Notes under the pieces: model-generated
What the model was told of the DNA's origin: nothing
The model's input: only the letters and a program-made list of their open reading frames with translations
Databases searched by the model: none
NCBI GenBank assembly: GCA_031769625.1
Contig: JAUIMM010000213.1
Span: 744,001 to 808,000 of the forward strand
From: Taudactylus pleione
Taxonomy: Eukaryota > Chordata > Amphibia > Anura > Myobatrachidae
Direction of reading: 5' to 3'
Length of the DNA: 64,000 nucleotides
Position numbers and translations under genes: made by a program
Shown: in pieces, positions 48,231-60,044 of the stretch
How positions within the stretch are numbered: the first letter of the stretch is position 1
How the letters are laid out: each line of letters opens with the position of its first letter

Positions 48231-49824
48231 CATTCATCCATCACCCTGAAGGTGTGCACTAGTCTTTTCCAGTTTTCTACTTCCTTTTCTGAGGAACCTC
48301 TGACTGCAACTTTTAAAGAAATTCAGGGCCAATGTCTCTTACCTCTGGGGTATGTCTCCGGTGTGTGCTTTTGACCTTAAATTACAGCTAAATTTGTAGG
48401 CAATTGTAAAGCAGCAAACAAGAATCTAATGCAATAACTCATTAAACCATGACCTTATCAAAAGGAAAGGTTTAATTAATTCAAAACAAAAACAATCTGA
48501 AAAAAGTGAAACAAATAACATATTTGAATCCTCTGTCTCATAATGCCATAATTGTATTTTCCCCTCCTTTTGAACTCAGCAATAATAAAATAGCTGGGTT
48601 CAAACCTGTACACCCTTGGATAGTAATATTAAATTAATACTACTGTATACTTGGTGAATGTGATATTCATAACATAAACCAATTGAGAAATACATTTAAA
48701 CCAGTAAATGCTTTAAAATTCTTATAGTATTAAATCACAGTAGTCCTGTACTGATTAACTGTTCTCCTGCTTATATTCTATATTTGTAAAAAAACAAACA
48801 AACATTTCTGCTGACTTTTCTGAAGCAATTCAACATCTTAATCTGTAGGCGTACATCATTTAGCTGTTTCATAAATCATCAACCAATAAAACATTTTGTC
48901 AGGGAGTACTTTGGAATCTAAATTTCATTATTATTTGCAAAAATTTACATTAATTACTTGTCAGTTTATAAAACAGTTGTACATCACTATGTACTAACCC
49001 CCCTTTTTGAGGAATTTGAAAATCAGCTCTACCATTTTTATTTTGCAATTATAGCTTGTATTTTACACCACATAAATGTATTTTTTCACATTGATTGTCT
49101 CCTGTTTCAGGGGCATGTGCGCTATACTGGCAATTCTGCCTATCTTACACACACACCAGCTTTTAGGAACTCCCATATTTTCATCACACAATGCAGCAGG
49201 CATCAAGCCCACCCTTTTACTTGGCTCCACCCTTTTCAATAGGCACTGAATACTTCCTGATTTCCTGCCATATAGAACTATATCTCACAGCAAAACATTC
49301 GTAAAACCTTCTACATTGAGAGCACCCCTCCCAACATGTTAAAAATCACATCCCTCTGCATCAACCTCACTTAAGCTTTCTCTTGTTACAGCTGATCGAT
49401 ATAACTTGATGCAAACAAATACAAACTTTCACTACAGATTCGCTTGACTTTCTTTCCTCACATTAGGTAATTATACTGTACAAAATAATATATGCTTCAT
49501 TACATTATTACAGCACTTACAGTTTCTTTGTTTCTGTGAAATCCTGCATTCCAAACATTCCATTATTATCAGAATAGCGTAACAAAAACTATTCATGATA
49601 CAAAGCTAATAGTTCCACAATAGCAGTATTTTATTACTGCAATTTTAACTTTCCCTATGGAATTTATTAAAGGGAAGCTGTCAACATTGTCCTCATCCGA
49701 AATTTGCATATCTATTTACAGTACTTTTTAACTTAGAACTAGCATTCTGACTATTCATTTTCTACACCACACATTCTATACCCACGCACAACTGTGAAGA
49801 ATTTAGAAAACTGAACATACATTC

Positions 49825-50049
49825 TTATCTCTCGTAAGTGTAACAGTTTCTCAATTTTGTTTGTGTGTAGATGCTGTGGGTCGCGTTGTATGAAGGAGCA
49901 TCTGGGCTGTCATGAAAATCATAACAGTTCCTCTTTATATGCCCCCTCCTCTCACAACAGAAAGACAGTACCTTGTATCGATCTGTCTGTGGGTTAACTT
50001 TATTCTTCCTAGATCTATTTGATCTACAGGTATTTGGATTATTACACAT
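49825..50049 (-). pseudogene. Endogenous retrovirus nucleocapsid zinc-knuckle region
   Basis: The frame includes SFCCERRGHIKRNC. This follows the Cx2Cx4Hx4C zinc knuckle of retroviral Gag, with the first Cys replaced by Ser. A basic KNKVNPQTDRYK stretch precedes it. Only about 1.7 kb lies between here and integrase, so most of reverse transcriptase is missing. Confidence 0.7.
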
Positions 50050-50484
50050 TTGACTGCTACATGTTCAATAGATAGAACAAGTCATAGGAGTTAAATTCTA
50101 AATACCTCTGTCTGTGTTTTCTGCTATGGGTTCACTGAGACGAGGGCAGTGAAAACATAAACCATTCTACATATAAGTTTGGGATCTTTTACTAATTTTA
50201 ACATTAGATAACATTATAGCAACAGGTGACAATGTTGGCCTATTTTATTTTTTATTTTTTTTAAACGTGCGCCAATACTTTGCCCAAATGGCACTAATTG
50301 TTGTCACTTTCCTGATGATTGCACAACATAATTAGGCTGTGGTGCTAATTTAGCCATGTCTGGCTTATCCTGTCTGTCCTTTCTCATTATTTTATAGACA
50401 GCACATTGTCTATCAGTCCAATAATGACAACATTCACAATCACATCTCCAGGACCGCTTTTCCTGTGGTCTCTGCACATAGCTT

Positions 50485-50828
50485 GGGCAGCACAGATGGT
50501 GTAATGGTTAGCGTTACTGCCTCACAGCACTGAGGTCGTTGGTTCGATTCCCACCACAGCCCTACCTGTGTGGAGTTTGTATATTCTCCCTGTGCTTGCG
50601 TGGGTTTCCTCCGGGTACTCCGGTTTCCTCCCACACTCCAAAAATATACAGGTAGGTTAATTGGCTCCTAACTAAATTACCCTAGTGTGTGTGAGGATGT
50701 GGTAGGGAATATAGACTGTAAGCTCCACTGGGGCAGGGACTGATGTGAATGGCCAAATATTCTCTGTAAAGCGCTGCGGAAAAAGTGTGCGCTATATAAA
50801 TAACTGGTAATAATAATAATAATAATAG
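50485..50828 (+). mobile_element. tRNA-type SINE, copy 1
   Basis: An A box (GGTGTAATGGTTAGCG) and a perfect B box (GGTTCGATTCC at 50541-50551) form a pol III promoter. A conserved block (TTTCCTCCGGGTACTCCGG) and a tail ending TATATAAATAACTGGTAATAA with AAT repeats follow. It is inserted in the gag-side half of the retrovirus. Confidence 0.93.
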
Positions 50829-51041
50829 CTTAGAATTTGATCTGCTGTGATCGGTGGTCTAGGTCTTAAAGAGCCAACCAGGGGAACTACAATTTTTACA
50901 TACAGTGTCCCCTCCTGGATTGAAGAATCCACAGCTCAAACAGGACCTATTGGGATATGCCTGTAATCTATTTCCTCTCCTGTGTCTAATCCTGCTGTCT
51001 AGATCCTATTGAGTCAGATGATCTATAAATGTCTTATTCTG

Positions 51042-51308
51042 TCACTTCTCCCATTCAAATTCAAGTCTGTTGCACTTATCAATCCAATCATCTAATGTGT
51101 CATTCAAATCATGTCTATTAACAAAACCTCTGTTTCTCATTCTCACATCCATCATTCTGTGGTGACTAAACCAATCACTTTCAGAGACATTAGCTTTGTG
51201 GAACACCCTCATCATCTTGTCAGCCTTATACTCGCCATACACCTTCGTAAGAACCTGACAGGCAGTACCCTTGGGCACATTCTTACTCTCTGCGCTCCTC
51301 ATGGTCAA
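51042..51308 (-). pseudogene. Endogenous retrovirus gag-like fragment
   Basis: An open frame of 88 codons between the zinc knuckle and the leader, with charged helical text (LNDTLDDWIDKCNRLEFEWEK). It occupies the position of the capsid region, but I cannot assign a domain. A further gag-like open stretch in minus sense lies at about 51690-51970. Confidence 0.4.
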
Positions 51309-51344
51309 AAGGAAAACAATCTCTCATTTTGACCTTTGTTGCGA

Positions 51345-51640
51345 ACCAAATTACCTTATGGTCCCTTAAAAATCTTCGAGTCAAAGTAACCTTATGACTC
51401 AGGGGGTCAAATTAAACCTTATGACGCCCTTATCTTTGAGTCAAGGTAACCTTATGACTCAGGGGGTCAAAATAACCTTATGATGCCCTTATCTTCGAGC
51501 CAAAATAACCTTATGACTCAGGGGGTCAAATTAACCTAATGACACCCTTATCTTCGAACCAAAATAACCTTATGATTCAGGAGGTCAAATTAACCTTATG
51601 ACGCCCTTATCTTTCCTGGAGCTAAATTCCCTTATAACTC
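51345..51640. repeat. ~60-bp tandem repeat in the retroviral leader or 5' gag region
   Basis: About four to five copies of a unit containing AACCTTATGACTCAGGGGGT, CAAATTAACC and GCCCTTATCTTCGAG. Every minus frame has stops inside the unit, so it is not a protein repeat. Confidence 0.88.
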
Positions 51641-52082
51641 CGGGAGCCAAATGACTCCCCTTATTTGCTGATATTAAGATCAGTTAATTAAAAGTTATCT
51701 ACCTCCTTGAGGCAATCTGAGAACTGATCTGTGGTTTGCGCAGATCTTTCAGCATGACAATATATGCTCCAGCAAAGCTACATCTCTCTCATGGTCCAGT
51801 CATCTTCCCGATGAACAGAATACGAGTCACCACTTAACTCCTGACTCACTGTTATCCAAGGTCTACCTTGATGATTGTTAGCAACCCAAAAGTGACAACA
51901 AACACACTTCAGTAAATCAAATCCTTCCACCCAGACTCCATAGTCTGCACTTTCGGCACCAAGTGGGGCATCCCCCTTTTCAGTAACCTCAAGTACAACC
52001 TACTGCTGTCCTTCCTATTCACTATCTAAATCAGTTGGGCATATCAAGGTAATTATACCTCTACAATCTGGACAGAATATTA

Positions 52083-52440
52083 GGGCAGCACAGACAGTGT
52101 AATGGTTAGCATTACTGCCTCACAGCACTGAGGTCATGGGTTCAGTTCCCACCATGGCTCTAACTGTGTAGAGTTTGTATATTCTCCCTGTGCTTGCGTG
52201 GGTTTCCTCCGGGTACTCTGGTTTCCTCCCACACTCCAAAAATATACTGGTAGGTTAATTGGCTTCCAGCAAAAAAAAAAAAAAATTAATCCTAGTGTGT
52301 GTGAGTGTGTGTTAGCGAATATAGATTGTACGCTCCACTGGGGCAGGGACTGATGTGAATGGCCAAATATTCTCTGTAAAAGCACTGCGGAATACGTGTG
52401 CACTATATAAATAACTGGTAATAAATAAATAATAAATAAA
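52083..52440 (+). mobile_element. tRNA-type SINE, copy 2
   Basis: It has the same order as copy 1: head GGGCAGCACAGACAGTGTAATGG, a B box with one change (GGTTCAGTTCC), the TTTCCTCCGGGTACTCTGG block and an AAATAAATAATAAATAAA tail. It lies 1.25 kb from copy 1 in the same orientation, also inside the retrovirus. Confidence 0.93.
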
Positions 52441-53550
52441 ATATTATCATTGCTTTAAACAGAGACAAACAAGGACATATTCTTTGACCTTGGGCTGCAC
52501 GGCCCCTGCCAGACATCGAAATTCACACAGACAAACAATAGATTGAATTTTCATACTCTGACGCACATAACACATAAGTTCTAACAGATAAAAGAACATG
52601 GAAAGAATTTGGAAGGTGACTATCAAAAAATACCCAGATATAACTCACCTGACAGAGCAACACAGGGTGAGGGGATAGAGGACCTCATTCAGAGTCGGTT
52701 GTAGCGGCCGCACGGTCGTATGCATCCGATGTTTTTCTTTCTGCGCCTGTGCATGTCTAGCTGTGCGCATGTGCGTACGAGCTCTACCAATGCAAAATAC
52801 TGTCGGTCGTAGGGCTTCTGAAACAGAAGTGGCTTGCGAAAGTTGATTGACAGGAAAGTCCGTTTGTGGGTGTATACAGGGGTGGTGGTCTGCAAACGGA
52901 GGCGTGCTTCAGCATTTCCAGGCGTTTTAGGGGAGTGCATAAATTATCTGCTTCGTATGACCATGAATTGCGGATGCATGACAACGTCACTCTACGAACA
53001 GGATGATCATCCAGGCTAAGGTAGACAAGAAGCATCTGTAAGCCACAACAGTACAATCGTTAATCCGATGTTACTTGTGATGTTTCTAATTGGAACCACA
53101 CAAACCAAGCAGCTAAGATTAGTGCATTGTAACTATAAACACTGCTAATTACCTTGTAAATGATTTCACTTGCGTGTGCATTAGGGAATTCGAAACACAA
53201 CTGTTTATTTGTGCTTTTTAAACTTATTTTTTTCGGGCAGTTTTTAAAACATATAGCATTGTGTTTTGCGTAGCAGCCTTTTCAGATACCATACTTTTTA
53301 AACCATGTATACATTGAAATAGTTAAATTTAGACATTTTGTTAATAACATTTTTTATTTTTAGGAAATTAGCCTTTAATCACAATTTTAGTTACAACTTT
53401 TAGGGCAACATTTGCCTATAAATAAAAATAAAAAATAAAAAACACAATTCTAAAAATAAATTAAGAAAAAAAAAGAGCTTGAGACATTGGTGACAAGAAA
53501 TATGGGGACTGGACAAGAGGTGAGGGAGGAGATATCCAGGGCAACTTGCA

Positions 53551-54796
53551 TCATTTGGGCCGGCTCGGAGGAAGAGGTAAGCTACGGACAGCCGACTGGT
53601 GTGTAACCCGCTGACTGGCCTGACCAGAGGTAGATGGTATTTCCTCAGGCCTAGGCATAGGGCTCTCCATACTTGCGGGGGTGGCTGTTGGGCTGCCAGA
53701 GGTGATGGTCCTGGGAGGAAGGGAGTCTCGCTCCATCATGGCAGGTGGGTTTGCCTGCTCCTGGGTATTGGCCCAATGATCTATGGCCCCAGCAATGGTC
53801 TCCAGGACGACCGCCACCCTCACCAGAGTGGTCTCCATCCTCAGAAGAACACATCTGTTCTCCAGAGTTTGGGAGACCAACCTGGTGAGGAGAGGCACTG
53901 CTTGGTCCAATGGTTGCCCTGGAGTAGACTCCACAGGGTCCACAGATGGAGTACTTGGATCCTCCTCTGCAGAGTCTCCATCTGTGCTGGACCCAGACCT
54001 GACCTCAGGAGCAGGCACTACCTCCTCTGAGTCTGTAAAAAAAATAAATGATTTTTTTGCAAAAAAAACGCATACACATTTTAGCTTTATACTTTTTTGA
54101 GTCCAAAAATTATTTACATTCTTGCACATGTGGAGCATTGAAGTCGGCCATGTCAGTGTCCATAGTGGACACGCCGACTATCTCCTCTTCCGTCACACAT
54201 CCCTGAGCCAACGTCTCCAATCTCGTCAAGGTCAGCTCCTCAGGGATGGGACCACCACCTGTCCCCGCAGCATGGTCCACCCTACTCCGTAGCTTCCTCT
54301 TCAGCTGGTATTTGAAATCAGTCCATCTGACAATGTGATTTGGCATTTTTTAAGGGTTAGTTTATTTAATTAAGATCTCGCTTTTGACTTTAGTACACTC
54401 ACAATATAATTTTTTTACCTTTTTTTGATGACTTTCATGGTTCTGTGGGTTGTCCCCACAGCATTAACAGCCCTGGATATCTCCTCCCAAATCCTGTCTT
54501 TGGCTCCAGCCCCCATATTTTTTGGGGCATGGATAAGGTTATCCATTGTCATGGTCACCAATGTCTCAAGCTCTAGCCTTGAAAACGGTGGATTTCTGGG
54601 CCTTGGCCTGCTTGGCCCCGCTTCCTCCTTCTCTGGTGGTGGTAGTGGATTCCCAGCACCTACAATATTTTTTAATTTTGCAAATTTAAAAAAGGCATTT
54701 GTGGAAGATATGAACTATTATTGTGTTTTTTAAAAAATGTGTTTAACACTTACCAGCCTCATTTGTCCTCTGCCCACCATGCTCCTCGCTTGCCAT
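53551..54796 (-). CDS. E2 Myb/SANT-like protein, four exons, 324 aa, open frame
   Basis: Predicted exons on the minus strand: 54796-54754, 54659-54419, 54326-54118 and 54032-53551. Each intron has GT at the donor and AG at the acceptor, and the joined length is 975 nt, exactly 325 codons with the stop. E1 has exons of 40, 244 and 209 nt; E2 has 43, 241 and 209, so the sums agree. The Myb/SANT-like domain runs from FSRLELETLVTM through DRIWEEISRAVNAVG to KKRWTDFKYQLKRKL, about residues 40-110. The C-terminal half has a helical stretch (RLVSQTLENRCVLLRMETTL), then a Ser/Pro-rich tail. The family partner role is transposase import and TIR binding; here that is inference. It is divergent to the transposase at 56218. 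Confidence 0.82.
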
Positions 54797-54851
54797 TTTC
54801 AAAACGTGTGAGAGCATGAAGAATAGTGCTTTTGATGACTATTTTATAGAT

Positions 54852-55432
54852 GTGAGTGCATCCCTGCTTTCTTTACCCGTGCATCCCTATTTGCCTACGT
54901 ACAATGCACACCTTGCCAGCATTCCGTAATTACTGCGTGGGTTGGGCGAGATGTGAGCATATCCCTGGATTGGTTACCTGTGCATCCCTATTTGCCTACG
55001 TACAATGCACACCTTGCCTGCATTCCGTAATTACTGCGTGGGTTGGGTGAGATGTGAGCGCATCCCTGGATTGGTTACCCGTGCATCCCTATTTGCCTAC
55101 GTACAATGCACACCTAGCCTGCATTCCATAATTACTGTGTGGGTTGGGCGAGATGTGAGTGCATCCCTGGATTGGTTACCTGTGCATCCCTATTTGCCTA
55201 CATACAATGCACACCTTGCCTGCATTCCGTAATTACTGCATGGGTTGGGCGAGATGTGAGCGCCTCCCTGGATTGGTTACCAGTGCATCCCTATTTGCCT
55301 ACGTACAATGCACACCTTGCCTGCATTCTGTAATCAGTGCGTGGGTTGGGCGAGATGTGAGCGCATCCCTGGATTGGTTACCCATGCATCCCTATTTGCC
55401 TACGTACAATGCACACCTTGCCTGCATTATTC
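54852..55432. repeat. 101-bp tandem repeat in the E2 divergent promoter
   Basis: About 5.8 copies of a 101-bp unit starting at 54852, 54953, 55054, 55155, 55256 and 55357. Each contains TGCATCCCTATTTGCCTACG, TACAATGCACACCTTGCC and TGCGTGGGTTGGGCGAGATG. Copies differ by a few bases. It lies between the starts of the Myb-like gene and the transposase, the same position as the unrelated 47-bp repeat of E1. Confidence 0.95.
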
Positions 55433-56217
55433 AATCATTGTGTTTTTGTTGGCATTATTTAAGGCAAAGCCAAATGTTCCCTTACTTGTGGGTTGTAGTT
55501 GGAGTGATTTGTGGTGCAGGAAGGGATTGCTAGTGTTTACAGTGTTTGGAGTTGTTTGAGTGGTGCTTGTGTGTGCTGTTTGTGTGGTACTTGTGTGTGG
55601 TGCTTGTTTTTTGTTTTTTTTTGGGTGGTGGGTTTTTAATTGTTTTTTTTGTGGGTGTTCCTTTTTGTTTGTTTTTTTATTTTTTTTGGTAGGTGGATTA
55701 TTTTTTTATTTTTTGTTTGTCCATACATTTCCCAAACCCGGTTACTTTGTGTGTTTGGGTGGCTGTGTTTTTTGAGGAACAAACTAACAACGCTCTTTGC
55801 AGATTCCAGTAAGTGTGCCAGCCTACTACAAGTTTTTTGTTTATTTTTTGGAATTTAAAAAAAAAAAAGGACATTATTCAAACAATTATTGTCATGTTCT
55901 ATTGTTTTTGTTTTAGGTGTTTAACAGTCCAGTTTGTACTGGATTCAGGTAAGTGTCTATTTTTACAAACCTAAAAGTTTGTTGTATTTAATAATGAAGT
56001 GTTTTATGCTCTTTTTTACATTTAATAATGCATTTGTGGTTTTTTTGATAAAACAATAATTATGTTTTCAATTTTTAATATTGTCCAATTTCAAAGTTAA
56101 GGATTGTCTTAACAATAATAGTAGTAATAGTGGTGTTTTTTTTTTTAAATATTATTTTCTTTTTCTTCCATAAAATAAAAAGCCGTACACAAACAACATC
56201 TGTAGGGCTTCCCAAAG

Positions 56218-57502
56218 ATGGCACAGCCTGATCCTGTAAGAATATGCACCATTATTACTAAGCTAAGTATATTTGGAAAAATATTGAAAATTCTTTCTCA
56301 AAAACACTTTTTTTAAAATTCTAACTTTATAGAGCGATGTGGGCCAGCTAATAGTGGCCATGTTGCCCCCCACCAACCTTCCTCAGCCTCCTCCTGGGTG
56401 TAGGCATAGGAGGCATGCAAGGGCCAAGATATATAGAACACGTTTTACCCTTTTTGGAATGCCTGATGATGTGGTTGTAACCACTTATCGCCTGCCTCCA
56501 AATATTATCCTAGACACTCTTTCAATAATAAAGAATGATCTAGAAAGTCAGATTCACATTCCTACAGCAATCACACCACTTACACAGTTGTTGGCGGTGT
56601 TACATTTCTGTGCCTCAGGGTCCTTCCAAACCACTGTGGGGCTGGTGGGTGGCTTCCCCAGCCCTCATTTTCACAGATCCTGAGGCGTGTGCTAGATGCA
56701 TTCTTCAATCATATAGCACATTTTATTAGTATGCCTTTGGATACGGAAGCCCTTGATGTGGTAAAGCAGATGTTTTTTGAGATTGCAGGCTTTCCACACG
56801 TCATAGGGGTAGTGGATGGCACTCACATAGCACTTCAGCCCCCTGCATGCAGGGAAAAATATCTATAGGAACCGTAAACATTTCCATTCGCTAAATGTAA
56901 TGGTGCTATGTGATGCCTCCCTCCAGATCCTCTCCCTGAATGCCAGATTTCCAGCCTGCAGCCATGATGCATACGTGATCCAGCATTCAGGGATTTGGCC
57001 AAAATTAACACACTGCAAGCTGGTAATGCATGGCTTCTTGGTAAATATAAATCCAGTATGTAGCTATAGTAATAGTGTAAACATGTTTTCATTTACAATT
57101 TATGGATCTTTTGGTATCCCATTTCCATCAGGTGACAGTGGATATGCTTGCATGCCCTGGCTGCTCACTCCTTATTTGAATCCCACACCAGGGCCACAAA
57201 CTCAATATAATGCTGCATTTACTGCCACCAGGCAGGTGGTGGAGCACTGTATCGACCTTTTAAAGGGCCGGTTCCGGTGTCTTCATCACTCTGGTGGTGC
57301 ACTCATGTACTCGCCGGATATGGTTTCTCGCATTGTGGTCCTGTGTGGGATTTTACACAACATTGCAATAAGGAGTCGAGTACCCATGCAGCCAGAGGAT
57401 GCCTTGCCAGAGGATTGCCCCCCGGAAGAAGGTGTTGTGATACTGTCAGGGGGGCCAGACGCGATTCTGTGGTTTCAAGATTTTTTAGGTAATAATTTTT
57501 AA
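56218..57502 (+). pseudogene. E2 Harbinger (HARBI1-type) DDE transposase, broken by frameshifts
   Basis: Likely exons: 56218-56235 (MAQPDP), 56333-57040 and 57132-57502. The second intron splits the AWLLG/DSGY codon at the same point as in E1. Motifs seen in three frames: RFTLFGMPDD, VVDGTHIAL (first Asp, near 56814), NRKHFHSLNVM, CSHDAYVI (second Asp, near 56966), GDSGYACMPWLLTPY and RQVVEHCIDLLKGRF (Glu, near 57242). Frameshifts lie near 56682, near 56852 and near 57010, so no functional protein can be made. Both E1 and E2 end with a stop directly overlapping a GTAAT motif. Confidence 0.92.
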
Positions 57503-58145
57503 CTTTCATTTTAATTTTACAGTTAGAACAAATGTATGATAAGGTGAACCTAATTTTTTTTTTTTGCTCAAAAATCACAACACTTTCCAAAACTGAAAAA
57601 CTAATGGAACCCATTGGCAATACCCTGTACTGTTTTTGGACAACTAACATAATTTTTCTGGATATACCACCACTTGTTTAGTTAATTTTGATTAGTTATT
57701 TTTATTTTGTCTGTTAAAAAAGAAATATTATGTATGAGTTTTGCTTTTGTTGTTTATGTCTGACTAAGCAAGATATTTTATTTTTGGAAACCCTGAGGCC
57801 ATTTTTTTTGTGTGATTCTGTGATGAAATGCTTTTTACAATTAAAAGAATGTTGGCAACATGTTTGTTATTTCATAAATGTTTTACCAAAAAAAAAGGTT
57901 TGGTGTAAATGTATTTTGAAACCCATTTTGAGGTGGATAATGTAGGGCAACCCCAAACAAAAAAAAAACATTACTGCAAATGTTCTTAAGGTTTACATAA
58001 ACATTTTTGTATTAGTTACACTATGGAATGGCACCCTGCTTTGTTCACAAAGTATTTGAAATGCAGAATTACACCATTCAATTTATATGAAAAAAGAGGA
58101 CAAATGTTTATCGAACAAAAAACTTTACTGGAAATATCAAAATTT

Positions 58146-59763
58146 TTACATGTACAAAGAGAAAAAATATGAAAAACGCTCCAGACTCCCCACAATCCAC
58201 TGTAGGCAGCAGTAGGCCTCCAAAAGACGGCCACTTGTTCTAGTTAGCTCCTCATGAATTCGCACAAGTATGTTGGTTAGATCTGTGGACAGAAAAATCT
58301 ATTTGTAGGTTAAAAACATCTACAAAATGACCCACATTTTAACATTAAACATTATTTAATGTCCCAAACAGTGGGTAGACACAATGATGTTAGGGTGTGT
58401 TCTAAAGTTTACTCCACACAACATTATTATTATGTAGAAACTTTTATGGTGTAAAAACACTTTGAAAGCCTAACTATGTGGCATAACCAAAAATACCCTA
58501 GGATGATTTATAAACAACTGGGAGGTGTATTCTTAAGTCATGATGGCCATATACTTAAAACACACTGCACGTATACACTTCTAGAATGTTTGTGATAATC
58601 CAAAACTACAATGTGTTTGTTTGCTATGGCTAACATCACTTTTCCTAATGAAGTTACATCTTAGTACATTTTAAACACAGTGTACACAACATTAACAAGG
58701 TTAGTCTGGTTCCTATCACCTTCCCAAGTTCTGTGACATGTTTCATTTAAATTTAAAATACAAATCCAAATGTAATCAATTTTTACACAAAATAAAAAGC
58801 ATTTTGTAAACCCCAAAAGGCATACATTTTTGGGCACCCCCCCAAAAAAAGGGCCCAGGCACAAAACATAAACACAAAATATTGAGTAACAGGATTACTG
58901 CGCAATAATTATGACACCCATACTGTAAAAATGAAAACAAACACACAGCCAAAATATTTAAAAAGAAAACATGGATAACAACACTCCACCAAAAAAGCAT
59001 GGAGATGGTACTGGAGATGGAGATGGTGCTGGAGGTGCAGATGGGGAGAAAGTTGGAGTTTGTGGAATGGTGGGAGGGGAAATGGAGTTGAAAAAATCCA
59101 AGGGAGGGGATATTTGGGTTGAGGACTCGGGCATGGGAGTGGTGATTTGGGATGAGTGGGCAGGGGAGGGAGGAATGCTAGGGGAGTTTTGGAAGAGGGA
59201 GGGTTACTGGGGGAGTATGGTGGTGGGGAGGGAGGGCTGGGTTGAGCGGATGGGGAAGGTGAGGGGGAGGGCTGCAGATTGGGACCTGCAATGCGGTCAA
59301 ATCTGCGGGCCCTTCTCTGTCTCCGCTGTGTTTCTAAAATTTAAAGATATTAAAAAATCTAAGTTTAGTTTTCACTTTCGGCTACACAATACAAGTACAC
59401 TTTACACATTCAGGACAATAGGGACAACATACAGGAGGGTTTGTTTACATTTAATAAAAGAAATGGAAAAGGAACAGACATTTTTAACAGTCCACTAATT
59501 ATAACATTTGTACAAATGCATACTTATGTCTGCGTAATCACGCCCGCAAATTAGCCAAATGGACTGGCGGCGCAGATCGGACCACCGCCTCTCTAGTTGC
59601 GCTATATTGTGCCAAAATCCCGCACGGCGAAGGGCTCTCCTCACCTCCACATAGGCCGCATGCTTTATGTGGTTGGAAATGGGAGGCTGGGCATTTGTAA
59701 GCTGCCTGTCCAAATATTTACAAGGATGCTCAATTCCCGACGGGTAAAGGCCGCGGCTCTCAT
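58146..59763 (-). pseudogene. E2 first Myb/SANT-like gene with proline-rich exon (broken)
   Basis: Minus-strand exons: 59763-59524 (donor GTATGC), 59333 to about 58980 (acceptor ATTTTAG) and 58282-58146 (acceptor CCACAG, stop TAA). Exon 1 starts MRAAAFTRRELSILVNIW, then in another frame reads DRQLTNAQPPISN and ends GFWHNIAQLERRWSDLRRQ, the Myb/SANT-like pattern. Exon 2 opens TQRRQRRARRF and turns Pro/Ser-rich, interrupted by a stop near 59200. Exon 3 gives a helical tail (NILVRIHEELTRTSGRLLEA). Exon order and character match E1. One frameshift and the stop make it a pseudogene. Confidence 0.6.
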
Positions 59764-60044
59764 GATGGCAATGGCCGATTTTACAGAAAACATGAAATAT
59801 ACATGATGTTCTTATTGCTTATTGTGGCTGCCGGAAATACTAACTGTTTAGCTAACTAATGCAGAGTTGTGCCATTCTATAGTTTAGGTAAAGGCTCATA
59901 GTGGCTTTTTCATTACCTAGTGACAGTTACTGAAGTAATACCCATATAATAGACATATTATTTTGAGTGAAATTATTGTGAAATTATGTAATTAATCTGG
60001 AGTGGGCTGGTTACCATGACAGTAATCACTAAAGGTTATATTTT

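Larger units (their letters stand above)
52680..60044 (-). mobile_element. E2: second three-gene Harbinger element, right tip displaced
   Basis: The left end reads GGACCTCATTCAGAGTCGG and is preceded by AGA. The genes are the Myb/SANT-like gene (-), transposase (+) and proline-rich Myb/SANT-like gene (-): the same order as E1 but reversed. The matching right end is not found here. Instead the identical 19-base end occurs at 60670-60688 in the same orientation, preceded by TCT, which is AGA reversed. The true rightmost base of E2 in this segment lies somewhere between 59764 and 60044. See the findings for the inversion. Confidence 0.75.

Noticed and set aside
50541..50551. tRNA gene suggested by a perfect B box
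   Set aside because: No cloverleaf or acceptor stem pairs; the A and B boxes belong to a SINE head.
54856..55559. Overlapping open frames repeating the same peptide in three frames
   Set aside because: They reflect the 101-bp tandem repeat; the unit is not a multiple of three and the region lies upstream of both genes.
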